From contig CAKOMR010000001.1 of the NCBI GenBank assembly GCA_934096705.1, positions 62,001 through 126,000 on the forward strand: DNA of 64,000 bases, written 5' to 3'. Positions within the stretch are counted from its first letter, which is position 1, and the number at the start of each line of letters is the position of its first letter. A model generated the notes under the pieces. The model saw only the letters and a program-made list of their open reading frames with translations, did no database searches and was not told the DNA's origin. Both the position numbers and the translations under genes were made by a program. Below are positions 41,483-49,723 of the stretch, in pieces. Origin of the DNA: an uncultured Bacilli bacterium. Its GTDB lineage: Bacteria; Bacillota_I; Bacilli_A; RF39; UBA660.

Positions 41483-42259
41483 ATGAGTAATTACAAAGTT
41501 GATATAACCGGAATAAATACAAGTACTTTAAAATGTCTAACTCATGAAGAAAATGTTAAATTATTTAAGATGCTTCAAAATGGAGATTTAAAGGCAAAAG
41601 AATATTTAGTAAATGGTAATTTAAAATTAGTTCTATCTGTATTAAAGGGATTTAATAAAAAATCAATTAATCAGGATGATTTATTTCAAGTTGGCGTTAT
41701 TGGCTTAATAAAAGCGATAGATAATTTTGACTTATCTTATAACTTAAAACTATCTACATATGCAGTTCCTTTGATAGCAGGAGAAATAAAAAAATATTTA
41801 AGGGATAATACACAAATGCGTGTTGCAAGAAGTATAAAAGATGATGCATATAGAATATTAAAATTTAAAGAAGAGTATATTAGTGTTCATGGAAAAGAAC
41901 CACTTTTTAGTGAAATAGCTTCATCTTTAGGAATAAGTGAATATGATGTAGGTTTTGCTTTAGATGCCTTAAAAGAACCAGTAAGTATATTTGCTCCAAT
42001 ATATAATGATGGGGGAGATACAATTTATTTAGAAGATCAGTTAGCGGATACAAAAAGTGCAAACTATGATAAAGATATGTTAATATCTATGTATAAAGCT
42101 TTAAAGAAAATTAAAGATAGAGAAAAGTCTGTTTTAATGGAAAGATATGTTATTGGTAAAACTCAAACTGAAATAGCAAATGATTTAAATATTTCTCAAG
42201 CTCAAGTATCAAGAATAGAAAAAACAGCTTTAGTAAAAGTAAGGAAACTTATTAAATGA
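41483..42259 (+). CDS. sigG: Sporulation sigma factor, sigma-G-like
   Basis: A 258-aa sigma-70 family factor of the SigB/F/G group. The N-terminus NYKVDITGINTSTL is the anti-sigma (CsfB/Gin)-contact region typical of sigma-G. Region 2 has LVNGNLKLVLSVLKGF, DDLFQVGVIGLIKAIDNFDLSYNLKLSTYAVPLIAGEI and KYLRDN; then VSIFAPIYNDGGDTIYLEDQ, very like SigG, and region 4 MERYVIGKTQTEIANDLNISQAQVSRIE. Sigma-G drives late forespore genes. It is followed by a UPF0316 gene with a 4-nt overlap. The spoIIGA-sigE partners that normally precede it are absent here. Confidence 0.92.
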   Translation: MSNYKVDITGINTSTLKCLTHEENVKLFKMLQNGDLKAKEYLVNGNLKLVLSVLKGFNKKSINQDDLFQVGVIGLIKAIDNFDLSYNLKLSTYAVPLIAGEIKKYLRDNTQMRVARSIKDDAYRILKFKEEYISVHGKEPLFSEIASSLGISEYDVGFALDALKEPVSIFAPIYNDGGDTIYLEDQLADTKSANYDKDMLISMYKALKKIKDREKSVLMERYVIGKTQTEIANDLNISQAQVSRIEKTALVKVRKLIK

Positions 42260-42771
42260 TAGCGTTATGTATTCAAATATATTTTGCTAGAATTTTAGAT
42301 GTTACATTAAATACCATAAGAACATTTTATACGTTAAAAGGAAAATCAATTATATCTACGATTATTTCCTTTTTTGAGGTTTTAGTTTGGTTTTTAGTGG
42401 CAAGGGAAGCATTAAATATAAATTTAAATTCAGCGTGGATACCGATTAGTTATGCTCTTGGTTATGCTACCGGTAATTTAATCGGTTCATTTATTTCTAA
42501 TAATTATATCAAAACTGAAATAAATGTAACTGTCATTACAAAGAAAAATAATAATTTAATAGATATTTTAAGGGATAATGATTATGAAATATCAATTATT
42601 GACTTAAAAAATAGTTTTGATAATATAAAAAAACAAATGCTTATTATTGAAACAAACAAAAAAGATTATAAAAGACTTGTTCATATAATAAAATCTTTTG
42701 ATATAAACTCGTATATCATGGTAAGTGATATAAAGAAAATTGAAAAATATACCTTGGAAAAATCATTTTAG
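42256..42771 (+). CDS. UPF0316/DUF2179 membrane protein
   Basis: 171 aa. Three N-terminal helices (about residues 1-80: IYFARILDVTLNTIRTFYTLKGK, the YebE/UPF0316 signature, then FFEVLVWFLVAREAL and YALGYATGNLIGSFI) are followed by a soluble DUF2179 domain. Function is unknown. Its ATGA overlaps the sigG stop, so it is co-translated. Confidence 0.88.
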   Translation: MIALCIQIYFARILDVTLNTIRTFYTLKGKSIISTIISFFEVLVWFLVAREALNINLNSAWIPISYALGYATGNLIGSFISNNYIKTEINVTVITKKNNNLIDILRDNDYEISIIDLKNSFDNIKKQMLIIETNKKDYKRLVHIIKSFDINSYIMVSDIKKIEKYTLEKSF

Positions 42772-42808
42772 TGTGTTATCATAATTATTAGAAGATAGGG
42801 TATTAATT

Positions 42809-45001
42809 ATGAATAAATTAGATAAAAAAAGTTTAATTATTGTTATTTCATCAGTATTATTAATAATAGCTGTTTCGGCAGTATCATTTGCCTTTTTAGG
42901 AAGTTTTCAAAGAACGCTTAATAATGCAAATGTAAATATCGTAGCTCAAAATGTTAATAATACATATTTTAATGTAACAAATAATGTATCATTTTCTTTA
43001 GATGTAGACCCAACAAAAATGAATGAAACAAATAATGGAAATTATGTGGCAGAAAATACGGCAATACTCGATGTATCAATAAATCCAGCAGCAGATGGTT
43101 TAAGTGTCAAATGTACTTATGATATCATATTTGAATATGATTCATCTTCGAATATATACGGGGTAAGTCCAACCCCAGTAACCACAGGAGCAAGTAAAGA
43201 GCTTACTTTGCAAGCAATTGGGCCAAACGGAACAAGTGATTATTTTGAAGAAAAGAACTTTAATTTAACAAGTAGGAAAAAAACAATAGTAAGTGGGGCA
43301 GAGATAGTAAATTCAATAGCAGATATGCCAACGACTCATAGATGGAAATTTGTAAATAGATTTTATAATCTAAATTTAGATCAATCAGCTCTAGCAAATA
43401 AATCATTTAAAGGAAGATATTATGTAGCAAATGTATCATGTGATAGATATGAAGATAATACAATATATTCATTAATAAAAAATAGATATAAAAATAATGA
43501 TACATATGTAAAACTATATAGTGAGTCAGATGCCAGCACATATGCAAATCCAGTATATTATTTTAATGGAGCAGTAGAAGATAACAATGTTCTTTTTGCA
43601 GGCTTTTGTTGGAAGATAGTAAGAACTACTGAAACTGGTGGAGTAAAAATGGTATATAATGGTACTTTAATTGATACACCTAGTTCAGTAACACCTTTAG
43701 AAGAATCACAATATGTAAATGTAACTAATGATGCAACATATCCATATACATTTGATAGTACCAATAAGACATGGACAAGTACAAATCATGATAATGATAA
43801 AACAGGAACAATAACTTTTACAGTTTCTGAGCCTGGAGATTATTATTTAAACTATACAGTGTCATCAGAAACATGTTGTGATAAAGCAGAATTTTTAAAG
43901 GGTACTAACTCCCTAGGAAAATTCGCCAATTCGGGAACAATTGCTCTTACCGGGCTTACAACATCAGATGTTATTACTGTAAAATATTCGAAAGATGGTT
44001 CAGCATCATCCGGAAGTGATAATGTAATATTTAGCTTAGGAAAAGCAATTGGTGAAGTTAAAAAATCATGTAATAACAGCGGTACAGCTACACAACTGGC
44101 AAGTACAAAAGCATTTAATAGTTCTTCTTCACCGGCATATGTGGGATATATGTATAACACAGTTTATAAATATTCAAGTAAGAGTATGTCATCACAATCA
44201 AATATAGTATTTGGAAATTCATTTAATTATAATAGTAATAATGGTACTTATACATTAACTGGTACAAAAACAATAGTAACTTGGTCAAGTGGCTATAATA
44301 CAATCAATAGTAATCATTATACATGTTTTACTACAGGAACAACATGTACATCACTTTATTATGTATATTATACAAATTCAAGTACTGCATATTATATAAC
44401 GCTTTCAAATGGTAAATCGGTAGACGATGCATTAAATGAAATGTTATATGCAGATGATGTAAATAAAACTGATAGTACAATAAAAGCATATATAGACACA
44501 TGGTATAAAGACAACATGACAAGTTATACTGATAAACTTGAAGACACAGTATTTTGTAATGACAGGACAATGTATAACCAATCAGCAAATGGATGGAATC
44601 CAAATGGAGGAAGTACAACAGAAACATTACGATTTAAAAATTATAATACCAATTATAGCTTAGCGTGTACAAATGAAACAGATAGATTTAGTGTGAGCAA
44701 TAATAAAGCAAAATTAACATACCCAGTTGGTCTACTATCCGCACCGGAGGTGTGGCTAGCATATAGAAATGCCAATTATAGTTCATATTATTTGAATACC
44801 GGTAATATGTACTGGCTTGCTTCCCCTATCAGCTTCAACAACAACAACGCCAGCGGCAGGTACGTGGCCACCGCGGGTAACATAAGCGGCAGCAACGTCA
44901 GCATCATCAGTATGGAGGGCGTGCGTCCGGCCGTTTCCTTGAAGCCTGGCACCGGGTATACAGGTGATGGGTCGTATACAAATCCGTTCGTAGTAGAATA
45001 G
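42809..45001 (+). CDS. Large surface protein, apparent target of a diversity-generating retroelement
   Basis: A 730-aa protein. The N-terminal segment IIVISSVLLIIAVSAVSFAFLGSF is a TasA/SipW-type signal or anchor, followed by a TasA-like domain to about residue 210, paralogous to the protein at 24835. From about 215 the DUF6273-like part begins (NPVYYFNGAVEDNNVLFAGFCWKIVRT near 255-275). It contains a jelly-roll-like insertion (TGTITFTVSEPGDYYLNY) and ends GVRPAVSLKPGTGYTGDGSYTNPFVVE. Residues 669-708 are the variable region, matching a template 230 bp downstream. The last 200 nt are markedly GC-rich against the rest of the gene. It is probably displayed on the cell surface for ligand binding. 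Confidence 0.85.
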   Translation: MNKLDKKSLIIVISSVLLIIAVSAVSFAFLGSFQRTLNNANVNIVAQNVNNTYFNVTNNVSFSLDVDPTKMNETNNGNYVAENTAILDVSINPAADGLSVKCTYDIIFEYDSSSNIYGVSPTPVTTGASKELTLQAIGPNGTSDYFEEKNFNLTSRKKTIVSGAEIVNSIADMPTTHRWKFVNRFYNLNLDQSALANKSFKGRYYVANVSCDRYEDNTIYSLIKNRYKNNDTYVKLYSESDASTYANPVYYFNGAVEDNNVLFAGFCWKIVRTTETGGVKMVYNGTLIDTPSSVTPLEESQYVNVTNDATYPYTFDSTNKTWTSTNHDNDKTGTITFTVSEPGDYYLNYTVSSETCCDKAEFLKGTNSLGKFANSGTIALTGLTTSDVITVKYSKDGSASSGSDNVIFSLGKAIGEVKKSCNNSGTATQLASTKAFNSSSSPAYVGYMYNTVYKYSSKSMSSQSNIVFGNSFNYNSNNGTYTLTGTKTIVTWSSGYNTINSNHYTCFTTGTTCTSLYYVYYTNSSTAYYITLSNGKSVDDALNEMLYADDVNKTDSTIKAYIDTWYKDNMTSYTDKLEDTVFCNDRTMYNQSANGWNPNGGSTTETLRFKNYNTNYSLACTNETDRFSVSNNKAKLTYPVGLLSAPEVWLAYRNANYSSYYLNTGNMYWLASPISFNNNNASGRYVATAGNISGSNVSIISMEGVRPAVSLKPGTGYTGDGSYTNPFVVE
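44813..44932 (+). repeat. DGR variable region (VR) in the 3' end of the surface-protein gene
   Basis: 120 nt encoding residues 669-708, aligned with the repeat at 45162-45275. Over the ungapped first 90 nt there are 13 substitutions, 12 at template adenines (AAC to ATC, AGC, TAC, GCC or GGC; ACG to GCG), and one G-to-A. The last third has a two-codon length difference. Confidence 0.85.
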
Positions 45002-45042
45002 TGGAGTGGTAAAGTAGGTGCCAACACTTTATACTAGAAAAA

Positions 45043-45066
45043 CACCGGGAAAACCCTTTCCCGGTG
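45043..45066. other. GC-rich hairpin downstream of the variable region
   Basis: Perfect 10-bp stem CACCGGGAAA (45043-45052) / TTTCCCGGTG (45057-45066) with a 4-nt loop. It is followed by A-rich, not T-rich, sequence, so it is not a normal terminator. Its position 3' of the VR matches the cruciform element needed for homing in some DGRs. Confidence 0.6.
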
Positions 45067-45161
45067 CGGCTGAAAAAACAACACGTAATTACAAACTGAA
45101 TTTGGATTAAACATAATTTATGTTTGATTTAGGATTATATCGTATATAAGTGGACGCTTTT

Positions 45162-45275
45162 TGGCTTGCTTCCCCTAACAACTTCAACAACAACAACGCC
45201 AACGGCAGGAACGTGAACACCACGGGTAACATGAACAACAACAACGTCAACAATGCGGGGAGCGCGCGTCCAGCC
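45162..45275 (+). repeat. DGR template repeat (TR)
   Basis: 114 nt, non-coding in context, 54% GC by count in an AT-rich surrounding. It carries 15 AAC codons in the frame of the target gene (for example CCTAACAACTTC and GGTAACATGAAC), the hallmark of a DGR template, where each A can be mutated to give many residues without stop codons. It lies 160 nt after the target gene. No reverse transcriptase or Avd gene is adjacent. Confidence 0.85.
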
Positions 45276-45288
45276 ATTTTCGAATAAA

Positions 45289-45316
45289 TTATTTAATTAT
45301 TATTATAATTAAATAA
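45289..45316. other. AT-rich perfect hairpin after the template repeat
   Basis: 12-bp perfect stem TTATTTAATTAT (45289-45300) / ATAATTAAATAA (45305-45316) with TATT loop, 14 nt after the TR. It may fold in the TR transcript or end it; there is no clean T run. Confidence 0.5.
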
Positions 45317-45365
45317 TAAATAATTTAGCTGAAATATTTAATATTTACAAATTTATCGTTATTTG

Positions 45366-45394
45366 TGGACAATTCTGATAAATGATGTTAAAAT
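45366..45394 (+). promoter_or_regulatory. Promoter of the rimP-nusA-infB operon
   Basis: -35 TGGACA (45366-45371), 17-nt spacer, -10 TAAAAT (45389-45394) with extended TG. Confidence 0.8.
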
Positions 45395-45408
45395 ATTTAT
45401 GACATTTT

Positions 45409-45433
45409 AAGTGGGCCTGCAATCCCACTTTTA
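45409..45433 (+). promoter_or_regulatory. Leader hairpin of the rimP-nusA operon (possible attenuator)
   Basis: Stem AAGTGGG (45409-45415) / CCCACTT (45424-45430), 8-nt loop, then TTATTATT. It begins about 8 nt after the predicted transcription start and ahead of the rimP SD, so it could be an attenuator for autoregulation by NusA or a 5' stabiliser. Confidence 0.5.
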
Positions 45434-45457
45434 TTATTAATTAAGAAGGTGATATAT

Positions 45458-45703
45458 TTGGATTTTAGTAATTTAATGGAAAAAATCAATATTGCAGTTA
45501 AGGATCTTGAAATATTTGCATGTGATATTAAATATAAAAAGAAAGGCAAATATAATTTTTTAGAGGTAACTTTAGATAAAGTTGGTGGCATTGATTTAGA
45601 TGAAATTGTTAAAGCAACTCATATAATTAATGAAGTAGTTGATAAATATTGTGATATTGAAGAAAGCTATATATTAGATATATCAAGTAAAGAAAGAGGT
45701 TAG
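45458..45703 (+). CDS. rimP: RimP N-terminal domain only (short ribosome maturation factor)
   Basis: 81 aa. LEIFACDIKYKKKGKYNFLEVTLDKVGGIDLDEIV and EESYILDISSKERG match the N-terminal alpha/beta domain of RimP, but the gene stops where the usual SH3-like C-terminal domain (about 70 more residues) should begin. The TTG start at 45458 is chosen because AAGGTGAT sits directly upstream; a GTG at 45449 would overlap that site. It lies at the normal position before nusA. Bacillota RimP is usually about 150 aa. Confidence 0.8.
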   Translation: MDFSNLMEKINIAVKDLEIFACDIKYKKKGKYNFLEVTLDKVGGIDLDEIVKATHIINEVVDKYCDIEESYILDISSKERG

Positions 45704-45708
45704 ATAAA

Positions 45709-46821
45709 ATGAATAGTAATGAATTAATTAAAGCAATTAAGCTTGTAACTAAAGAAAAAAATATTAGTGAAGATGTTATATATGATGGACTTACTTTAGC
45801 ACTTACTACAGCATATAAGAAGAATTTTGATTCTAAAACTAATGTAATTGTTAAAATAAATCGTGAAACTGGTGAAATTAAAGTATTTTCTTATTTAGTA
45901 GTTGTGCCTGAAATTGATGAGGGTTCTGTAACTATAGATGAAGAAGGAAATGAAGTAAATGTTCCACCAGAGATTAATATTGATGCCCAAATACTTTTAG
46001 AGGATGCTCAAAAAATCGATCCAAAAGCAAAAATTGGTGACACTATTGAAAAAGAAGTTACTCCAAAAGATTTTGGACGTGTTGCAGCGGGAACTGCTAA
46101 ACAAGTATTAACTCAAAAAATTAGAGAAGCTGAAAAAGAAAGTATCATTAATGAGTTTGCTGATAAAGAGGGCGAAGTAATGGTTGGAATGGTTGCTATG
46201 GAAGACCAAAAAAATTATTACATTGATCTTGGTAGAACTCGTGGTATGCTTCCTAAAACTGAAATTATTCCTGATGAAAAAATTACTATGGGTTCAAATA
46301 TTAAAGTATATTTAACTAAAGTTACTTTAGGAGCTAAGGGACCAGTTATTATGCTTTCAAGAAAACATTATGGTTTTGTTAAAAGATTATTTGAACAAGA
46401 AATTCCTGAAATTATAAATGGAACTATTGAAATATATGCTGTTGTTCGTGAACCTGGTATTAGATGTAAAGTTGCAGTTTATTCTACGAATGAAAGAATT
46501 GATCCAATTGGTTCATGTATTGGTGAAAAGGGATGTAGAATTGCAGGCATTTTAAAAGAACTTGGTAATGAAAGAATTGACTTAGTTTTATATAATGAAG
46601 ATCCTGCTATATTTATTAAAAATGCTATGACTCCTGCTAAAGATGCAATTGTTAATATTTTAGATGAAAAAGAAAAGAAAGCTTTAGTAATTGTAAATGA
46701 TGATAATTTATCTCTTGCAATAGGCAAAAAAGGAAGTAATATAAAACTTGCTTCTCGTCTTACACATTATTATCTTGAAATTAAAACTCTTAGAGAAGTT
46801 AACGAAGAAGGAAATAAATAA
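45709..46821 (+). CDS. nusA: Transcription termination/antitermination factor NusA
   Basis: 370 aa, with an N-terminal RNAP-binding domain (KAIKLVTKEKNISEDVIYDGL), an S1 domain (GEVMVGMVAMEDQKNYYIDLGRTRGMLPKTE) and two KH domains (RIDPIGSCIGEKGCRIAGI; NLSLAIGKKGSNIKLASRLT). It lacks the acidic C-terminal repeats, as in other Bacillota. It shares the A of its TAA stop with the ylxR ATG. Confidence 0.97.
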   Translation: MNSNELIKAIKLVTKEKNISEDVIYDGLTLALTTAYKKNFDSKTNVIVKINRETGEIKVFSYLVVVPEIDEGSVTIDEEGNEVNVPPEINIDAQILLEDAQKIDPKAKIGDTIEKEVTPKDFGRVAAGTAKQVLTQKIREAEKESIINEFADKEGEVMVGMVAMEDQKNYYIDLGRTRGMLPKTEIIPDEKITMGSNIKVYLTKVTLGAKGPVIMLSRKHYGFVKRLFEQEIPEIINGTIEIYAVVREPGIRCKVAVYSTNERIDPIGSCIGEKGCRIAGILKELGNERIDLVLYNEDPAIFIKNAMTPAKDAIVNILDEKEKKALVIVNDDNLSLAIGKKGSNIKLASRLTHYYLEIKTLREVNEEGNK

Positions 46822-47084
46822 TGAAAAAAATACCTTTAAGAACATGTGTTGTAACTAAAGAAAAATGTGAAAAACGTGATCTTTTAAGGGTTGTAAGAAC
46901 TCCTGAAAAAACTGTTATTTATGACAAAACTGGCAAAAGTAATGGTAAAGGAGCATATTTAAAAAAAGATATTAATGTAATAAATAAAGCAAAACAAACT
47001 AAAATATTAGATAGAGTATTAGAAGTTAAAGTAGATGATAATATTTACGATGAACTATTAAAGGTGGCAAATGAGACCAACTAA
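46821..47084 (+). CDS. ylxR: YlxR/RnpM family RNA-binding protein
   Basis: An 87-aa member of the DUF448 family: MKKIPLRTCVVTKEKCEKRDLLRVVRTPE followed by KSNGKGAYLKK. YlxR binds RNase P RNA in Bacillus (RnpM). Position between nusA and infB is conserved. It overlaps nusA by one base and the dCMP-deaminase gene by 14 nt. Confidence 0.93.
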   Translation: MKKIPLRTCVVTKEKCEKRDLLRVVRTPEKTVIYDKTGKSNGKGAYLKKDINVINKAKQTKILDRVLEVKVDDNIYDELLKVANETN

Positions 47085-47592
47085 AGAAGAATATTATATG
47101 GCAATTGCTGAACTAGCTTCAATGAGAAGTACATGTCTTTCAAGAAAAGTTGGTGCAGTGGTTGTAAAAGATGATAATCCGATTAGTTTTGGATTTAATG
47201 GACCTGCAAGAGGAGTTACTCATTGTGAAGATTTAGGTGGATGCCGAAGAAGAGCAATGGATGATTATGCTTCAGGAAAATATTTAGAATTATGTCCTGC
47301 CTCTCATGCTGAGCAAAATGCTATTGCTTTTGCAGCAAGACATGGTATATCAACTGTTGGAGCAACAATTTATGTAAATACATTTCCATGTAAAGATTGT
47401 ATGAATTCAATTATCAATAGTGGAATTAAAAAAGTTGTCTTTAATAGCTCTTATGATGCAAATTTATCAAAAGAAATTGTAAGTAGTGTTGATATAGAGG
47501 TTGTGAAATATGAAGGCAGAACACTGCAAGAATTATTAATTGAAACTGGCTATATTAAAATGCCTGATGAAGAAAGTGAAAGAAAAAGATAA
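47071..47592 (+). CDS. Deoxycytidylate (dCMP) deaminase-like protein
   Basis: A 173-aa zinc deaminase. HAEQNAI (zinc His and catalytic Glu) and FPCKDC (two zinc cysteines) are typical of dCMP deaminases (ComEB type); STCLSRKVGAVVVKDD and GFNGPARGVTHC are also conserved. It would convert dCMP to dUMP, the substrate of the ThyX enzyme at 29.4 kb. It occupies the place usually held by the L7Ae-like ylxQ in the nusA-infB operon. Confidence 0.9.
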   Translation: MRPTKEEYYMAIAELASMRSTCLSRKVGAVVVKDDNPISFGFNGPARGVTHCEDLGGCRRRAMDDYASGKYLELCPASHAEQNAIAFAARHGISTVGATIYVNTFPCKDCMNSIINSGIKKVVFNSSYDANLSKEIVSSVDIEVVKYEGRTLQELLIETGYIKMPDEESERKR

Positions 47593-47614
47593 ATAAAAGA
47601 AAGGATGGTTAACC

Positions 47615-49723
47615 ATGAATATTAAAGATTATGCAAAGGATGTAGGCTTATCAGTTGCGGAAGTACTTAGAAGGTGTAGTGAGTTAGGTATTAAAGCAGA
47701 TAGTAATAGCGTATTAACTGATGATGATATCATTATGATTGATAACACTATTAATTTAATTAGTACTAATAAAGAAACTACTTATGAAGAAGAAGATCAA
47801 ATTGATGATGTTGTTGAGAAAGTACTTCAAAGTGAAAATATTGATAAAACAAATTCACTTAATTTAACTAATAAACAAAAACTTAAAAAGAAGGATAGTA
47901 AAGATAGCAGTGAATTTAAAAGTTTAAAGAAGCAAATGTATAAAAATAAGTCTAAACTTATGAGTAATAGTAAGGAAGATAATATTGTTATTTACGAAAA
48001 TAATATGACTGTTAGTGATTTTGCTAATGCTTTAGGTATATCTGCTAACGATATTATTAAAAAACTTATGAGTTTAGGTTTAATGCTTTCTATTAACGCT
48101 CCAATTGATTTTGAAAATGCTGAAATCGTAGCTCTTGATTATAATAAAACTTTAAAGAAAAAGGAAAGCCAAGATATAACTGATTTTGACAATTATGAGG
48201 TAGTAGATAATCCTGAGGATTTAAAAGAAAGACCTGCAATTGTAACAATTATGGGTCATGTAGATCATGGTAAAACTACTTTACTTGATTATATAAGAAA
48301 TAGTAATATTGCCTCTGGAGAAGCTGGAGGAATAACTCAAGCAATTGGTGCTTATCAAACTGAAAAAGATGGGCATAAAATTACATTCATCGATACTCCA
48401 GGACATGCTGCATTTACTCAAATGCGTGCAAGAGGAGCAAGTGTTACTGATATTGTAATTATTATTGTTGGTGCAGATGATGGTGTAATGCCTCAAACTA
48501 AAGAAGCAATTGATCATGCTAAAAGTGCTGGTGTACCAATTATTGTTGCAGTAAATAAAATAGATAAACCAGATGCAAACATTGAAAGAGTTTATACAGA
48601 AATGACTGAAGAAGGAATAACACCTGAAAGTTGGGGTGGAGATTATCCATTTATTAATATTTCTGCGAAGACTGGCGAAGGTGTTGATAAACTTCTTGAA
48701 ACAATACTTGCTATTGCTGAAGTAAGAGAGTTAAAGGCTAATCCATCAAGGTATGCACTTGGTGCTGTTATTGAAGAAAAACTTGATAAAAATGTTGGTG
48801 GTATTGCATCATTCTTAATTTTAAATGGTACTCTTCGTTTAGGAGACCCAGTTGTAGTAGGTACTACTTTTGGAAAAATTAGAACTATGAAAAATGATCG
48901 CGGAGAAAGCATTGTTGAAGCAGGTCCTTCAACTCCAGTAGAAATTACAGGACTTAATGATACTCCTAAAGCTGGCGATAAATTTATGGCCTTTGAAACT
49001 ATTGAAGAAGCTAAAAATGTTGCTATAAAAAGAAAAAATATTGAAAAAGAAAAGAGCAATGTAAAAAGAAATCTTTCTTTAGATGAACTTTTTGATAGCA
49101 TTAATGCTGGTCAAAAAGAAATCGCTGTTGTTTTAAAAACTGATGTAAGAGGTAGTGAAGAAGCAGTTAAAAATGCTCTTGAAAATATTAAAGTTGAAGA
49201 TGTTAAAGTAAAAGTTATCCGTAGTGGTATTGGACCAATATCAGAAAGTGATGTAGTTTTAGCAAGTGCAAGTAAAGCTATAGTGATTGGCTTTAATGTT
49301 GTTGCGTCTAACGATGCTAAAGTTATGGCTAAAGAATATGGAATTGAAATAAGACTATATACAATAATTTATAAATTAGTGGAGGATGTTGAAGCTGCCT
49401 TAACTGGTATGCTTGATCCTAAATTCGAAGAAAAAATTATTGGAACTGCTGAGGTAAGACAAATATTTAAATTTTCTAAAGTTGGTAATATTGCGGGTAC
49501 TTATATAACTGATGGAATTGTAAAAAATAATGCTAATGTTAGAGTTATTCGTGATGGTAGAGTTTTAACTGAAACAAAAATTGCCTCAATTCAAAGAGGA
49601 AAAGATCAAGCTAAGGAAGTTAAAAAAGGCTTTGAATGTGGTATTACTTTAGAAAAATATGATGACTTTAGAGAAAATGATATTTTCGAAGTATATGTAA
49701 TGGAGGAAGTAAAACGTGCCTAG
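47615..49723 (+). CDS. infB: Translation initiation factor IF-2
   Basis: 702 aa. Two N-terminal helical IF2_N modules (YAKDVGLSVAEVLRRCSELGI; VSDFANALGISANDIIKKLMSLG) precede the GTPase domain with GHVDHGKTT, DTPGHAAFTQMRARGA and NKIDKPDAN, then domains II-IV. The N-terminal linker is Lys/Ser-rich and short. SD is GAAAGGATGG. It overlaps rbfA by 8 nt. Confidence 0.98.
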   Translation: MNIKDYAKDVGLSVAEVLRRCSELGIKADSNSVLTDDDIIMIDNTINLISTNKETTYEEEDQIDDVVEKVLQSENIDKTNSLNLTNKQKLKKKDSKDSSEFKSLKKQMYKNKSKLMSNSKEDNIVIYENNMTVSDFANALGISANDIIKKLMSLGLMLSINAPIDFENAEIVALDYNKTLKKKESQDITDFDNYEVVDNPEDLKERPAIVTIMGHVDHGKTTLLDYIRNSNIASGEAGGITQAIGAYQTEKDGHKITFIDTPGHAAFTQMRARGASVTDIVIIIVGADDGVMPQTKEAIDHAKSAGVPIIVAVNKIDKPDANIERVYTEMTEEGITPESWGGDYPFINISAKTGEGVDKLLETILAIAEVRELKANPSRYALGAVIEEKLDKNVGGIASFLILNGTLRLGDPVVVGTTFGKIRTMKNDRGESIVEAGPSTPVEITGLNDTPKAGDKFMAFETIEEAKNVAIKRKNIEKEKSNVKRNLSLDELFDSINAGQKEIAVVLKTDVRGSEEAVKNALENIKVEDVKVKVIRSGIGPISESDVVLASASKAIVIGFNVVASNDAKVMAKEYGIEIRLYTIIYKLVEDVEAALTGMLDPKFEEKIIGTAEVRQIFKFSKVGNIAGTYITDGIVKNNANVRVIRDGRVLTETKIASIQRGKDQAKEVKKGFECGITLEKYDDFRENDIFEVYVMEEVKRA

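Noticed and set aside
43852..44160. 102-codon minus-strand ORF inside the DGR target gene
   Set aside because: Antisense of a repetitive Ser/Thr-rich coding region, with no promoter or SD.
45151..45288. 45-codon GTG-initiated ORF across the template repeat
   Set aside because: It is in frame with the repeat but has no SD. Its Asn-rich product is what a DGR template gives when read in the target frame, so I treat it as a template rather than a gene.
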